Assembly: GCA_014155875.1 (NCBI GenBank)
Contig: JACEFZ010001417.1
Location: forward strand, 62,001 to 126,000
Reading direction: 5' to 3'
From: Cepaea nemoralis
Lineage: Eukaryota > Mollusca > Gastropoda > Stylommatophora > Helicidae
DNA length: 64,000 nucleotides
Under the pieces are notes generated by a model, which worked only from the letters and a program-made list of their open reading frames with translations, did no database searches and was not told the origin of the DNA. A program made the translations under genes and the position numbers. This document shows positions 49,585 to 60,900 of the stretch, piece after piece. Position 1 is the first letter of the stretch. Every line of letters begins with the position of its first letter.

Positions 49585-49810
49585 CAAATGGATCACCATG
49601 GTCTGGCAAGAATGCGACAGCGTGGAGTGACGAGGGGATCTGGCCGATGCTCGACGCTTAGAGGAAAGGCGAGACGTACATACAATAAGATTGCTACTGG
49701 TACTATTGGGGTTGGAACTCTTCGCTGGCTTCTGAGGATGGGGACAGAGCGCTTATGGGAATGCCCCGAATGCTGTGATGTCGGCTCTTAAATCAATCAA
49801 TCAATCAATC
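49585..49810 (+). mobile_element. 5'-truncated RNH-LINE with 14-bp target duplication
   Basis: The forward ORF (49,582-49,791) contains QMDHHGLARMRQRGVTRGSG ... TERLWECPECCDVGS and stops next to (TCAA)n. Direct repeats AATATACTGATATG are at 49,571-49,584 and 49,811-49,824. Block A shows the empty site near 17,453-17,466 (AGTATACTGATATG). The insertion is thus specific to block B and lies just downstream of receptor 3, where it could affect its 3' UTR. Confidence 0.93.
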
Positions 49811-50139
49811 AATATACTGATATGTCACATGAGGGATCTTCATATACGTGCTCTTCCTTTGGCTACATTCAGCTGACTTTATTCTCGTTGTCCTGATTGT
49901 AGCTGAGAAATCCTGATTGATTCCATCAGAGGAGAGCTACTCGCCATCTAACTAAGATCACTGGGGTCTGTGACGTGTAAAGTTTAAGATAATAATCTGT
50001 TTACACTCTCTAAGTAGTAGTGGGCCTATGTTGCTAGGCATAAATTGTGTTCTAGATCAATCGGCACTCAGTGGGTGATGTGTCCAGTATCATGCTGGCC
50101 GCGTTTACTTTCCAAGACATTTGGTGATACCAATTTTAG

Positions 50140-50840
50140 GCTTGGTCGACATGTCAATGTCAATGCTAGAAATCGGCTTCGATGCGTATTCTAGCCTACG
50201 ACCACCGACCGGCAGGTGCGTGTCTAGTTACTACGCTGCCATGGCTCTCATGGACTTGTTAAGTCATCATCATCATCTTCGCCTGTTGTCGTCAAGCGTC
50301 GGGAGGAGGAAGAGTCAGACTGGTGGCCCTGGATAGTGTTATTCCGTGTGATTGTACAATGTCTTTGATGTCGTCAATCCATTTCTTCTATAATAAACGA
50401 TAATATCATTTCTTATTCGGTCACGGATTGTTAAGTAGGCAGCTCTTCTCAAGCATCTCATCTAAAGAGTGTTGATTTTGCGTAAGTGTGATTTGGATAA
50501 TGTCCAAGTTTGACTCTGGTAGCATAGGTTGGTGTTAATATGCTATTTATTATCTGTCATTTTTTGGACATGGATACATTTAGCTATTTCAGTATGGTTT
50601 ATTGTTGAGCGTAAGCACACTCGCTTTTTACCATCTGATTTCGATTTCTCTGTCTCTTCTGCCATCTTCTGTGATCCTACTTCCAAGATATTTGAATTAT
50701 TTAACTTGTTCAGAGGTATGCTATTTATCGGTATACTTAGTGGACTAGAATATACGCCAACTTGCATTACTTCAGTTTTGGATGTATTTATATTCATATT
50801 GTATCTGCTGTATGTTGAACACGCACTGATCGTCAGGAAA
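50140..50840 (-). pseudogene. RTE-like LINE RT 3' relic (partner of 20,700-21,450)
   Basis: The reverse-strand C-terminal RT region aligns with block A, including the CATCATCATCATCTTC stretch near 50,265-50,280. Motifs A and B are missing because the sequence matching 21,450-22,980 is absent here. Confidence 0.6.
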
Positions 50841-51219
50841 TAAAAGTTGATTTATTACGGGCGAATATGTTAATTCATATGACTATTTTACGAAATAATG
50901 AACATTTCTGGAGAGGCAAGAAACATTTGAAAAATAAAAATTGAGGTCTTTAAATATACTCTGGTAGAGACGTCGGAGGCCAGAGAGGATTCATATTAAG
51001 TTTAAATAAAACAACAGCAAAAGCTGTAATTATATATAACCCTGTTAATGATATAATTCTAACTATCAAACGTCCACCCTTCCCCCCCCCCCCCCGCAAA
51101 AAAAAACACACACACACACACACAACTCTCATAATGATATGGACCTACATCATCAACAGAGGAGAACGAAATTGAAGATTTCTACAGCACACTGCAAGAC
51201 ACATTAGATAAGATTGGTC

Positions 51220-51608
51220 GAATTGAGTTGAGTTGAGTTAAGAACCGACATCACTGCACTCAGGATATTCCTATACGTCCCATCGTTCAAGAGCCAGCGA
51301 AGAGTCATTCTACTAATCGTTCTCATCGCTCTCTGATGTAAATTTCTCCTGGTCTTCCCTCTTAGGTTTGAGATTCTTCCAGAACCCCGGCTGATCCCCC
51401 GCAATCTAATTCTTTCCACATACGGGTTCTCAATCTATTCCCCCGCCTTCTCCACCTGGTCCCACAAGCGCACGACCATAGACAATCTACCACAAAGAGG
51501 TACATTCTCTGCCAGCCTATCAGCCTGTTTATTACCCCCGCACCCTAGTGGCCAGGGCAAAATATCCATACAATTCTCATAATCTGTGACTTGTGAAGAG
51601 ACAATAGC
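51220..51608 (-). mobile_element. 5'-truncated RNH-LINE with 14-bp target duplication
   Basis: The reverse strand shows a decayed RNase H end (GCGGNKQADRLA), then RGISRGSGRI and MTLRWLL, with a CAACT-type tail. Direct repeats AGATAAGATTGGTC are at 51,206-51,219 and 51,609-51,622. Block A keeps the single site (CGATAAGATTGGT, near 23,287). It is an older or different subfamily from the TCAA-tailed copies. Confidence 0.88.
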
Positions 51609-51725
51609 AGATAAGATTGGTCATAATGACATAACAATAATAATTATATTTTAATGCAGCTGTAGGTACAGGTAGACCTGAAAATGAGAAACCAGTGTAA
51701 GGAAAATTTGGTTTGTGAAACAGAA

Positions 51726-51984
51726 TTATATACAACAATAAGAAAGAGACAATCAGCTTTCTTCGGTCATGTGATGAGAAGAAGGGCGTTGGAGAACATC
51801 GTGACTACTGGAAAGATCGAGGGGAAGAGAGGCAGATGCAGACCGAGAGAAATGATGCTGGATGGACTGAGACGGTGGCATGGAGGAATACCGTCAGCAG
51901 AGTTGATCCAGAACAAAAAAGAATGAGATCTGCGGAGAGCCATGAACACCTACTCCATCTGGCAGGGCACTTGATGATGATGAT
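51726..51984 (+). mobile_element. LINE C-terminal fragment with 9-bp target duplication
   Basis: It carries TTIRKRQSAFFGHVMRRRAL ... NIVTTGKIEGKRGRCRPRE and a (GATGAT)n tail. Direct repeats GAAACAGAA lie at 51,717-51,725 and 51,985-51,993; block A has one copy (near 23,396). It is the same type of RTE-like C-terminus as at 18,640 and 35,885. Confidence 0.85.
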
Positions 51985-53079
51985 GAAACAGAAATGATGC
52001 AGATGACAAATTAATTGAATTTTGGAATTTTGCAGGGAAATTAGTTTAAAATAGACAACACACTTTTTAAACACCACCCAAAAAAGACTCTCCAGATGGA
52101 AGTTCTCGGACAGTACTACCAAAGATCAAGATAGATTGTATTTTAAAACAAAGAAGATGGAAATCAAGCATAACATCAGCAAATACCTACTGTGATACAG
52201 ATCATCAGTTATTAGAAGTAGACGTGAAAGAAAAACTCAAAAAGCATACCCGATGACCAAGCCCTCTTCGTTTTGATCTCACAATCTCAAAAATCAAAAA
52301 TTCAAAAATCGAAAGAAAAGACAGAAGAAACTCTTCAACAGATAAATGAACTTCTCAAGACCGAAACACCTGAACCAGAAGATGCAAAGCCCCGACAGAA
52401 GAAGAAGCAACAGATAAGGAAGTAGAACTGGATGAAAACGGTTACCCAACTGAAGCCGCATGGGCTAAGACTCCGCATCGCTCTCCACCCAAGAACGAAC
52501 CACCAAGTCGCCCACGACACACGAAATCAAAGAAGACCGAGATGATTCGACGATAGACCAAGACGGGGAAATACGTGGAACGCCAGGAGAGACGATAACT
52601 GGTAAAGCTCCCTGAAGGAAACAGCACCATATGACGGGGTGGGTACACACTTACACCAGGCCTTAACAAGTGCGCGACTCTGAACAGACATGCAAAGCAC
52701 AAGGATGAATCGAACACAATTACAGCAAGTCAACTCTTTCAAGGAAGCAGAGATACGCATCTATATTTTCGAAAGAAGGAGTCTTAGATAATCTATAAAG
52801 GCCCCAATTACAACCAATTCGATATAGTCGAGGGTTGAACAGTGCCATTCGTCTCAAGGAAAACAAGCAAGCAAGCAAGCTATACCTGGGACTTTGAGAT
52901 GCCCACATGATGGCAGATTACTTTTGGATTCTTATGGTATATCACATTCCAGGAAGTCCTCTAAAAGAAGCTTTTTGTGTGTTGACTACAGATTTAAAAC
53001 AAATGCTAGCGATAAAGTTTTAATACATTTTTGGTGTTGTATATAAAAGTAAGGTGCACATGGGGTACCATCAATCTTT

Positions 53080-53853
53080 ATTGACGACGCCGAACTAGAG
53101 ATAGTAGACCATTTTACATATCTAGGATCGGTGGTAAATAGCAAATTATCCCTAGATCAGGAAATCAACATCCGGATTGGTAAGGCAGCAACAACAATGA
53201 ACAGGTTAAGAAAAAGAGTCTGGGAGAACAGGAAGCTTACTGCCAAAACAAAAGTCCTTGTCTATCAAGCCTGTGTCCTTAGTACTCTTCTCTATGGCAG
53301 TGAAACCTGGACAACTTACTCACACCAAGAGAACAATTTAAACAGCTTTCATATGCGGTGTCTGCGAAGAATTCTTGGTATTAAGTGGCAAGACAAAATC
53401 ACAAATACTGAAGTATTGGAAACATCAGGTTGTGTGACAGTTTATTCCATGCTCAGTCTTCGTAGACTTAGATGGATAGGACATCTTAGGCGGATGGATG
53501 ATGGTAGAATACCAAAGGATATCTTTTTTGGTGAATTACAGATGGGTAAGAGATCTCAGGGTCGGCCTCTACTACGATACAAAGATGTGTGTAAGCGGGA
53601 CATGATTGATACAGGCATTGATAATGCACATTGGGAGCAAGTCGCCGCTGAACGTGTTGCATGGAGGGCAAATATCAGAAATGGAATAAAGTCAAAGGAG
53701 AAAATTATTGCAGAAAAGTCACACACCAAGCGTTTGAGACGTAAGATGGTGCATGATGGTGGAAATGACCACGTGTTCACATGCACCCACTGTGAACGGA
53801 CATTTACAGCGCAAATTGGCCTTATCAGTCACACTCTCTACCGCCATAGTTAA
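53080..53853 (+). pseudogene. RTE-like LINE C-terminal half with C2H2 finger
   Basis: An open frame of 240 codons (from 53,131, readable from about 53,080) starts after the RT catalytic box. It reads DHFTYLGSVVNSKLSLDQEI, then VLSTLLYGSETWT, MRCLRRILGIKWQDKITN, LRRLRWIGHLRRMDDGRIPK and a C-terminal C2H2-like finger (CTHCERTF ... LISHTLYRH). These are RT thumb and C-terminal regions of RTE-like LINEs. The upstream RT and endonuclease are missing, so it is a 5'-truncated copy. The open frame is long, so the insertion is probably fairly young. The region 52,280-53,050 before it shows nothing I recognise. Confidence 0.85.
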
Positions 53854-54121
53854 AAGTTATTATGCCTTTTTAAAGCACAAACTATCGTCTGTCAAGACGG
53901 CAAGGTGCCAATGTCAATGTGTCATATGAAAGTAATAAATGCTCAATAATTACATATAATAGGAATGCAGATTACAATCAAAATGCCACTAACGGCACCT
54001 AACGCTAGGCTTTTACATAACAATTGTCTTACGAAGAAGGAAATTCTTAGTTATCTCTAAAACTAGAGCTGATAGAAAACGTCTGATTACATCAGCAACA
54101 CAAAATTACATAATAACAGCT

Positions 54122-54358
54122 TAAAAAGTAGTTTAAAAGTCGACAGGGTCGACTTCATTGCACCGGGTGTTATCCCATATGGCTCGGTCTCTTTCCGCAG
54201 CGCGGAAAGCGTCGCACCAAGCACGAGCTCCGTAGCTCTAGCTAAGAGCCCACAGGAGTCTCCGAAAAATTTAAATCGTGAACCGAAGGAAGCGGCCCGG
54301 AATCGAACCCGCAACCTTCGGAGCCGAGTCAAACGCCACTTCGCCACAGAGACTCCGT
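54122..54358 (-). mobile_element. tRNA-derived SINE (family S2) with target duplication
   Basis: The reverse complement begins GGAGTCTCTGTGGCGAAGTGG (box A) and has GCGGGTTCGATTCCGG (box B) about 50 bp later. The body contains a GGTGCAATGAAGTCGACCC motif and ends TCGACTTTTAAA. Flanking repeats ATAATAACAGCT / ATAAGAACAGCT (one mismatch) lie at 54,110-54,121 and 54,359-54,370. Confidence 0.88.
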
Positions 54359-54566
54359 ATAAGAACAGCTATAACATTTAAGGCACCAAAATGTGTGTAG
54401 ACCGGTATCATTTATGACATCTGTTTTTATCTTTCTGTTTCTTATTTTCCTATACGTTTAATTTTAATTTTTTTTTAAATATAACTGGTGAATGTTCAGT
54501 ATCACTGTCTGTGTTTGGGGTTGCTCTTGAATATATTTGTAGTATTAGTCTGTTTTCCTAAGTAGT

Positions 54567-54800
54567 TAAAGTTAGTTGCATATCCATTACAGTCACCTCC
54601 AGCATTTTCTGGCTCTTTGTGATTCCTGGTTAAGCTTTACGTTCAGTAGTTTGCTATTGCTTTCTGAACGACTGGCTCTCATACCATTTTATGAAAACAA
54701 CACAAGGCGGTCTGTGACAAATCGCCCGCAGCCGTGTTTCAAACGCGGTATGCGGATTTACGAATTGTGTCCTTAATCCCTTGGCCATAGAGCTGGCTAA
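54567..54800 (-). mobile_element. tRNA-derived SINE (family S1)
   Basis: Reverse-strand copy with the core CAGTAGTTTGCTATTGCTTTCT, box B-like TGTTTCAAACGCGG and head remnant CTTGGCCATAGAGCTGGC. It directly adjoins the 74-bp minisatellite. Confidence 0.8.
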
Positions 54801-54804
54801 GTAG

Positions 54805-55740
54805 AATAAAGTCAATATGAGATGCTTGATCTATGTTGTTCCATTTTTACCAGGTTTTTGTGGGATTGAGGAGCGACTGGCCAAGTCAATATGAGATGCT
54901 TGATCTATGTTGTTCCATTTTTACCAGATTTTTGTGGGATTGAGGAGCAACTGGCCATGTCAATATGAGATGCTTGATCTATGTTGTTCCATTTTTACCA
55001 GGTTTTTGTGGGATTGAGGAGCAACTGTCCAAGTCAATATGAGATGCTTGATCTATGTTGTTCCATTTTTATCAGATTTTTGTGGGATTGAGGAGCAACT
55101 GGCCAAGTCAATATGAGATGCTTGATCTATGTTGATCCATTTTTACCAGGTTTTTGTGGGATTGAGAAGCGACTGGCCAAGTCAATATGAGATGCTTGAT
55201 CTATGTTGTTCCATTTTTACCAGGTTTTTGTAGGATTGAGGAGCGGCTGGCCGAGTCAATTTTAGATGATTGATCTATGTTGTTCCATTTTACCAGGTTT
55301 TTGTGAGATTGAGGAGTGGCTTATAAAAATGTTTTGCATATCTTTTACAGGACATCGCTGTCAACATCAGCATCTTTCAGCTGATTGTTGATTTCTTGGC
55401 AAGATTACGCTCAGTAGTTTACCATTGCTTTCTGAGCGACTGGCTCCATACTCTCATAAGTCACTGGCACGACTCGAACCGTTTACAATTCTCGTGCGAT
55501 CACGTCAAGCACGAGAGTATTCGGGGTTACGGAGAAAGCTGCTAACACCTCGACCAGGGAGACCGGCGAGGGGTGGCTGGCCGAGTCAATTTGAGATGCT
55601 TGATATATGTTGTTCAATTTTTCCAGGTTTTTGTGAGATTGAGGAGCGGCTGACTGAGTCAATATGATATGCTTGATCAATGTTGTTCCATGTTTACCAG
55701 GTTTTTGTCTGATTGAGGAGCGGCTGGCCCAGTGGCTAGA
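54805..55740. repeat. 74-bp minisatellite, about nine units, split by a SINE
   Basis: The TGATCTATGTTG motif recurs at 54,827, 54,901, 54,975, 55,049, 55,123, 55,197 and 55,271, exactly 74 bp apart. Two more diverged units follow near 55,600 and 55,674, after the SINE at 55,322-55,567. Each unit ends GATTGAGGAGCGACTGGCC, the same as the start of the tRNA-like sequence at 55,716. Confidence 0.93.
55322..55567 (-). mobile_element. tRNA-derived SINE (family S1) inserted in the minisatellite
   Basis: It has the full S1 structure, with head complement GGTCGAGGTGTTAGCAGC and ACTCTCGTGCTTGACG on the reverse strand. Flanking repeats GAGGAGTGGCT / GAGGGGTGGCT (one mismatch) lie at 55,311-55,321 and 55,568-55,578. 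Confidence 0.85.
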
Positions 55741-55880
55741 ATGCCGGATTCCCCTTCGGGAGACCCGGGTTCGAATACCTGGTAAGGTGTGGAGTTTTTT
55801 GTTTTTTTGTTTTTTTGTTGTCGCTGGCAAAACTCTAACATGCACAGTTCGCGGTGACTGCAATAAACAAGCGGCCTGAA
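55713..55880 (+). mobile_element. tRNA-like SINE head (family S4)
   Basis: GCGGCTGGCCCAGTGGCTAG gives a box A-like TGGCCCAGTGG. A short stem-like CCCCTTCGGG precedes box B GGGTTCGAATACC (55,770-55,782). After the head come T-rich sequence and a short body. It is not a working tRNA gene, since the acceptor stem does not close. Confidence 0.65.
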
Positions 55881-55989
55881 CTCCTCTGGCCCAAGAATCC
55901 CCATGCCATACACCGCAAGGTACTATATTGGCAGTAAATGACAGTAAATGACAATTTTTGTGGGAGTACGGCTATGTTGTAAAAGGCTA

Positions 55990-56480
55990 TTTGTTTATAT
56001 TATTTCTTGTTCAGAGTACATGTTAAGTAGGTGTTCACCATTGCTATTACACTCAGTTTTTGTATCGTTGAATGACCAAATGCATTCCTCCCAATGAGTT
56101 CTTCTTGTGCCTATTCGTCCGTTGAAATCATCCATCACAATAAGTTTATATTTCTCATTGAAATTGTTAAACGTGTCTGTAAGGTTATCTGAGTATTCGT
56201 CGTTGTCTTCTTCGCTGTAAGTGTCTTTACATTGAGCGTATGTCTGTATAATAGTTGTTGTTTTACTGCCTTCTTCAATCTGCATTAATATTATTCTTTC
56301 TGATATAAATTAAGTGCGGATGATGCCTTGCGCTTTGTCTGGATGTACTATAAAACCCACTCCAAGATTAGGCTTTGCTCGCTATCGGCACCAGGCCATA
56401 TCAGAGCTTAATTTCCACGTATTCGTTTTCTGTTTTGCCCACTTTCCTTTCGTATCTGCGAGTCCTAATATTTTTTTTTT
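55990..56480 (-). pseudogene. LINE endonuclease relic (reverse strand)
   Basis: The reverse ORF (55,995-56,285) carries TTTIIQTYAQCKDTYSEEDN and the endonuclease-type IVMDDFNGRIGTRRTHWEE, where the usual GDFN has become DDFN. Upstream on the same strand AKPNLGVGFIVHPDKA is readable (about 56,310-56,390). The corresponding RT lies on the opposite strand immediately to the right. Confidence 0.75.
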
Positions 56481-56529
56481 TTTTTTTACTTTTTCTAGAA
56501 TTCTACTAGTACTGGTTCTAAGTGGAAAC

Positions 56530-57455
56530 GTGAGTGAAACAGGGTTGTGTCTTGTCACCGATGCTCTTTGGAATAGCCATCGATAGGGTCATGCGCAAAT
56601 GCACAAACAACACAAATAGGGGTATCCATTGGGTTGACAAAATTCTAGGAGACCTGGACTTTGCAGATACATAGTGCTTTTGAGTTCAACACACCCAGAT
56701 GCCCAAGAGAAAATAAACCATCTCCAAAATGTTTCAGGACAAATTGGTCTCCAAATTAACACCACAAAAACAAAAACTATTGATCCTACCAACAGTTCAG
56801 ACGATACCAAATTAAGCAACCATGTTCTTGAAAAAGTCAACAGATTCACATACCTAGGAAGCAAAATGACATCTACAAGGGACTCATCTCCAGAAATATT
56901 ATCTAGAATCTCACTGGCATCTGGTGCCTACAATAAACTGTTAAACATCTGGAAGTCAAAGTCACTCAGCCAACATACGAAACTTAAAATCTTCAATTCT
57001 TGTGTGATTCCGGTGCTAACGTATGGATGTAAGAGTTGGAAATCAACGGTAGCTTTAGATAAAAAATTAGACAATTTTGAGAACAAATATCTTAGAAGAA
57101 TTCTAAACATCCAGTGGACAGATTTCAAAACCAATGCGAAAATAAGACAAGAGACTAAGCAAGATATTGTATCCAATGTTATAAGAAAACGCCGTTGGAA
57201 CTACATCGGCCATATACTCAGAGTGGACAAGACAAGACTCCCCTACCAAGCCCTCATATGGTCACCAGTAGGGAAAAGAAAACGGGGAAGACCAAGAAAG
57301 ACCCTGCGTAGAACCATCATCAGAGAAGGCTCATTCAATGGCCAAGTGAACATCCAAGATCTACAACAGGTAGCAGCGAACCGCCGGACATGGAGAGCCA
57401 TGACTTCTTCCCTATGCGCCGACTTAGGCTCAAGAGGAAAGACTAACTAACTAAC
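56530..57455 (+). pseudogene. LINE RT and C-terminus, 1-bp break at the catalytic motif, CTAA tail
   Basis: Frame one reads GCVLSPMLFGIAIDRVMRKC ... and LGDLDFAD, then breaks exactly at the second Asp of the FADD catalytic box (about 56,665). A single missing base explains the loss. Frame two (56,674-57,450) continues LLSSTHPDAQEKINHLQN, FTYLGSKMTSTRD, VLTYGCKSWKST, KYLRRILNIQWTDF, WNYIGHILRVDKTRL and KRKRGRPRKTLRR, ending in LTNY and an ACTAA tail. The rest of the frame is open for 258 codons, so the copy is not very old. The 5' half is inverted (55,990-56,480). Confidence 0.85.
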
Positions 57456-57459
57456 TATA

Positions 57460-57700
57460 GTCTGTCCAGAAATGAATGCCGTCATTCACGGTCAATTATT
57501 TTGAAAACTGTCTGTTGCATCGTTATGACATTTTCCCTGTCGTCTTGTATTTACCACCACCCAAGGAATATGTATTTGATAGGTCCAAAAACAACTTAAA
57601 TTATCGAAAGCAGCGACATTTCTTTGATGTTTTGTTGAAAATCTAGTGATTTCTCGCCAACAAACTTGTTTTACAGTAATGAATGCCCCGCCAATTCAGA
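57460..57700 (-). mobile_element. Fragment of the MITE family
   Basis: Begins TATAGTCTGTCCAGAAATGAATGCC, and its 240 bp match the reverse complement of 36,750-36,980. Only this half is present; it directly follows the LINE tail. Confidence 0.8.
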
Positions 57701-57750
57701 TGACGACACAAGGCGTAACCGGATTCGTATGGGAGTTGGTGCAATAAAAG

Positions 57751-57990
57751 AAGTAGCTTAAAAGTCGACAGAGTCGACTGCATTGCACCGGGTTTTTATC
57801 ATATATGGCTCAGTCTCTTTTCGCAGCGCGCAAAGCGTCGCACAAAGCACGAACTCCGTAGCTCCATCGGCGACCCTCGGGAGTCTCCGAAAAAATGCAC
57901 TCGTGAAATGAAGGATGTGGCCCGGAAACGAACATACAACCTTCGGAGCCTGAGTCATACGGCTTGACAACTTCACCACGGAGACTCCCG
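57751..57990 (-). mobile_element. tRNA-derived SINE (family S2)
   Basis: Reverse-strand copy: 3' end AAAAGTCGACAGAGTCGACT, body TTGCACCGGGTTT, head complement ending GGAGACTCCCG. Box B is decayed. More diverged than the copies at 54,122 and 62,654. Confidence 0.85.
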
Positions 57991-57999
57991 AGAGGGGTG

Positions 58000-60900
58000 A
58001 AATGTGTAACATTAGTAAAGACACATAATTTACAGAGACATGGGGTAAATAATGTGTAAATTGACAGGAAAGAGAGAAAGAATATATTTATTACCTTATT
58101 TTTCACTTCCTTCTTGTTTCTTCAGCTGCTGGTTAATAATTGTACACACGTATTCATGTTACTAGTGAGACGGAATGGGGAATGACTTTCACAACCGCCC
58201 AAGCTTACCGGGGGAGGGGGGACATGGACTGGAATATTTGTGATAGAGAAAGTTCAAGGAACAGGAATGCTTTAAGAATAGTCAGAGGTTGTGCGGGAGA
58301 GCATGACCGAATAGCCGCAAAGTCACCTTCCATTGTTAACTAGTGGCTTCTCAGGGAGAGGAATGCCGGATGTAATCTACAATTTGGGTTCAAGCTGTCA
58401 GGTGGACAACGGTGTACTTTGGAGGCAGCATAATTTATGAGTACAGGCGGAATCGGAAGTGACCCGGGCTGTCGGAAAGGAACGCCATACTCCAAATTTA
58501 TGGCAGCGGGAAAAATACATGAACTCATATCGATTTGGTTTAATGATATGATGCAGAGTATGCAAATTAAGCAGGGTACGCGAGGTACATATTGAAGGAC
58601 CTTCGTGGGATGAGAGAGGGCATGGTCACGTGATTCCAGAAAGGCGCCAACTCGAGAAGTGATATATACGTTAGGATCCAATCAGTTTGGAGGTATGGGT
58701 TCGGAACTTCAGCGATGGTGATGTCCATATCCAAGGCTGTTTAGTGTCTAAAAAGATCGAGAGGCGGTATTAAAGACGGAAAAGATGCACATATCACAGA
58801 TCCGTCTGGACCGCCGGGAAAAGAAGATGATCAAAGGATCTGTGGACCATTTATTCCAGGTAATTAGGCCTGACGGGGTGGAACGCTAATTCCGAGGATC
58901 ACAAAATGGCGTGCAAGCCATTTAAGAGGGATTGTTGGCTAAGGAAACCGCTCATTAGTTGCAGATGATGGCTAACGTCAGATAGGACAACCATTAGCCA
59001 GAGACACTGCAATCGGAATCACAGAGGAGACTAAGGTCAATCGGAATCACACAGGAGACTAATGTCAAACATGACTGGAAAATGTCTGGTGGGATCCACG
59101 ACAAACGAGAGGTTGAAGAGAGCAATTATATTTCAACTATGAAACCCAGAAGGACAACCAGAAGATCGACTGGACGATAGAAGCTGAACGTAAGTTGGTT
59201 AAGATTAATTTGCATACCTGTTAGCCTATAATCGGGCGCGGGTAAAGGTACTTTAGTTTAGAAAGCTATGGCAAACTTCCGCGGACGAATAGGCCAAGGA
59301 ATCATGAGCAGTCGATCAAGGCTAAGGCTGACTGCGACGTCCTGCGAAGGACCCACATCTAACTAGCTAGCTAACTATAATAGCAGTCTAAACAAGGAAG
59401 CATTGGCAAACTACTGAACGTTATCCAGCTAAGGAGTCGCGACACGGCAAGGATAAGAATTGAATGCGACGTCCTGCAAATGGCTTATATTTAACTGGCT
59501 GATCTTTAATGATAGGAGTCACATTAATCGATTAGATGTGCAGAGTGTAGATAAACTAAATATGTAGAAGACAGGCAATTAATCACATGACAATTAATGT
59601 TAATTAGGCATAGCATAGAGATTAAGTATGAACTGTTGAGGCAGAAGCCGTGCAGCGAGAGTATAAACACGATTGAAACTAGCAGACGAAAAGCGATCAC
59701 TAGGTCAACCAGACCATACAAAACAGATGGACGGGCCAGGACGGGTAATTACAACCTCGGCCAGGAACGACGGCACGGGATGGAATGCGTGTCTTTTGTC
59801 CGACTAGACGGAGGTGGAGCGGGGTCGCGTTTCTGTTGTTGTGTAGTTAAGTTGGCCTTTCGGGGTACAGGCAGCGAGTTCAAATCTACACGAAAGTCCG
59901 GGTAAATGGTTAAATACATTTAGGTTTATGTTGGCTGTAGACGGCGCGTTGGGAGATCGGAAATAATAATGTTAGTTAAATATAAGTAGACGATAAATTA
60001 CTGTGTTTAAAATACTGTTGTTAATTTATGTTATGGCTAAGATAGGAGTAGAAATAATGGGGATACATAATGATGGTGTTGCTGATAAGGCTTAATACTA
60101 GTATAGATAAAGAAGCAATAAATGCTGGGGACTCTGTAGGTAGTGAAAGACTAAGGTTTATTCTGATATAACACTCACAGGTATTGTTTTTATAATGTTT
60201 CAGGCATTGCCTGGGTAAACTGGAGATATCCAAGCATACCGGGCATATCTGAATAAACAGATATTCATCTGAACAAAATGGCCCCTGAGAATTTGGCTAA
60301 ATACATGGGCCACTAACAAACTTACGGAACGATCGCTACGAGATAGACAAAGGCCGGTGGAAATCCTAGCTTTAGTTCTTTGCTTCATGCGGTTAGTAAG
60401 TGATCATAGGTAGCATTTCCCTAACATCCAGTTGCATAGCCTATTATATTATCTATCTCTCCCCTGTGAGGTCATGCAGTATTGTATTGTTATTAGAGTT
60501 GATTATGCAATGCATGTAGTGGTTACTCTATGCGATTATGTTGTAGATTGTCACTCTGTTACTGTTCAGAAGGAAATAAATATATGTTTGAGTTGCCTTT
60601 CATTTCGACTTGTCAATCTGAGATTGTGTAGATTAGAGTAGTTTAGAGACATTGTGAGGTGGGCTGTACATCCCCTCTATAACCTAACATGCACCGTGAC
60701 ACATTGATGGTGCAATAGTATAATTAACTATTGTTCTCACGCGGAGACACGGACCTAATCTGTCCTATCCCTTATCTATTTTCCTTTATCTCATTTTCTC
60801 CTTCTCTCCCTCCCTCTTTTCTTATTACAAAAGATAGTGCGTTGTAGGCAAAGTTCGACTGAGGAACGACCACTTAGGCTTCACACTATTTCAATCATTT

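Larger units (their letters stand above)
37970..52270. repeat. Segmental duplication, block B (partner of 9,870-23,710)
   Basis: Collinear with block A. B-only sequence includes SINEs at 38,440-38,690 and 39,118-39,325, a LINE at 40,366-40,840, a SINE at 41,015-41,412, a Penelope-like fragment at 42,335-43,110, the inverted-repeat insertion 44,424-47,231, and LINEs at 49,585-49,810, 51,220-51,608 and 51,726-51,984. Block B lacks the counterpart of about 17,760-20,680 and of about 21,450-22,980. It carries the intact receptor 3. Confidence 0.8.
50890..52270 (+). pseudogene. RTE-like LINE endonuclease relic with two nested LINE fragments (partner of 22,980-23,710)
   Basis: Readable pieces are NEIEDFYSTLQDTLDKIG (51,170-51,216) and, after the insertions, NRNDADDKLIE near 51,985 and an RLSRWKFSDS-like/DYIL region near 52,085-52,140. 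Two later LINE fragments (51,220-51,608 and 51,726-51,984) split it. A C/A homopolymer stretch lies at 51,079-51,123. Confidence 0.65.

Noticed and set aside
50529..50843. 104-codon forward ORF with hydrophobic stretches
   Set aside because: It is the opposite strand of the LINE RT relic shared with block A.
54805..55320. CRISPR-like array from regularly spaced TGATCTATGTTG motifs
   Set aside because: The whole 74-bp unit repeats, so there are no unique spacers; this is a minisatellite.
55713..55795. Possible true tRNA gene in the S4 head
   Set aside because: The head lacks a complementary acceptor stem and is embedded in repeat-derived sequence.
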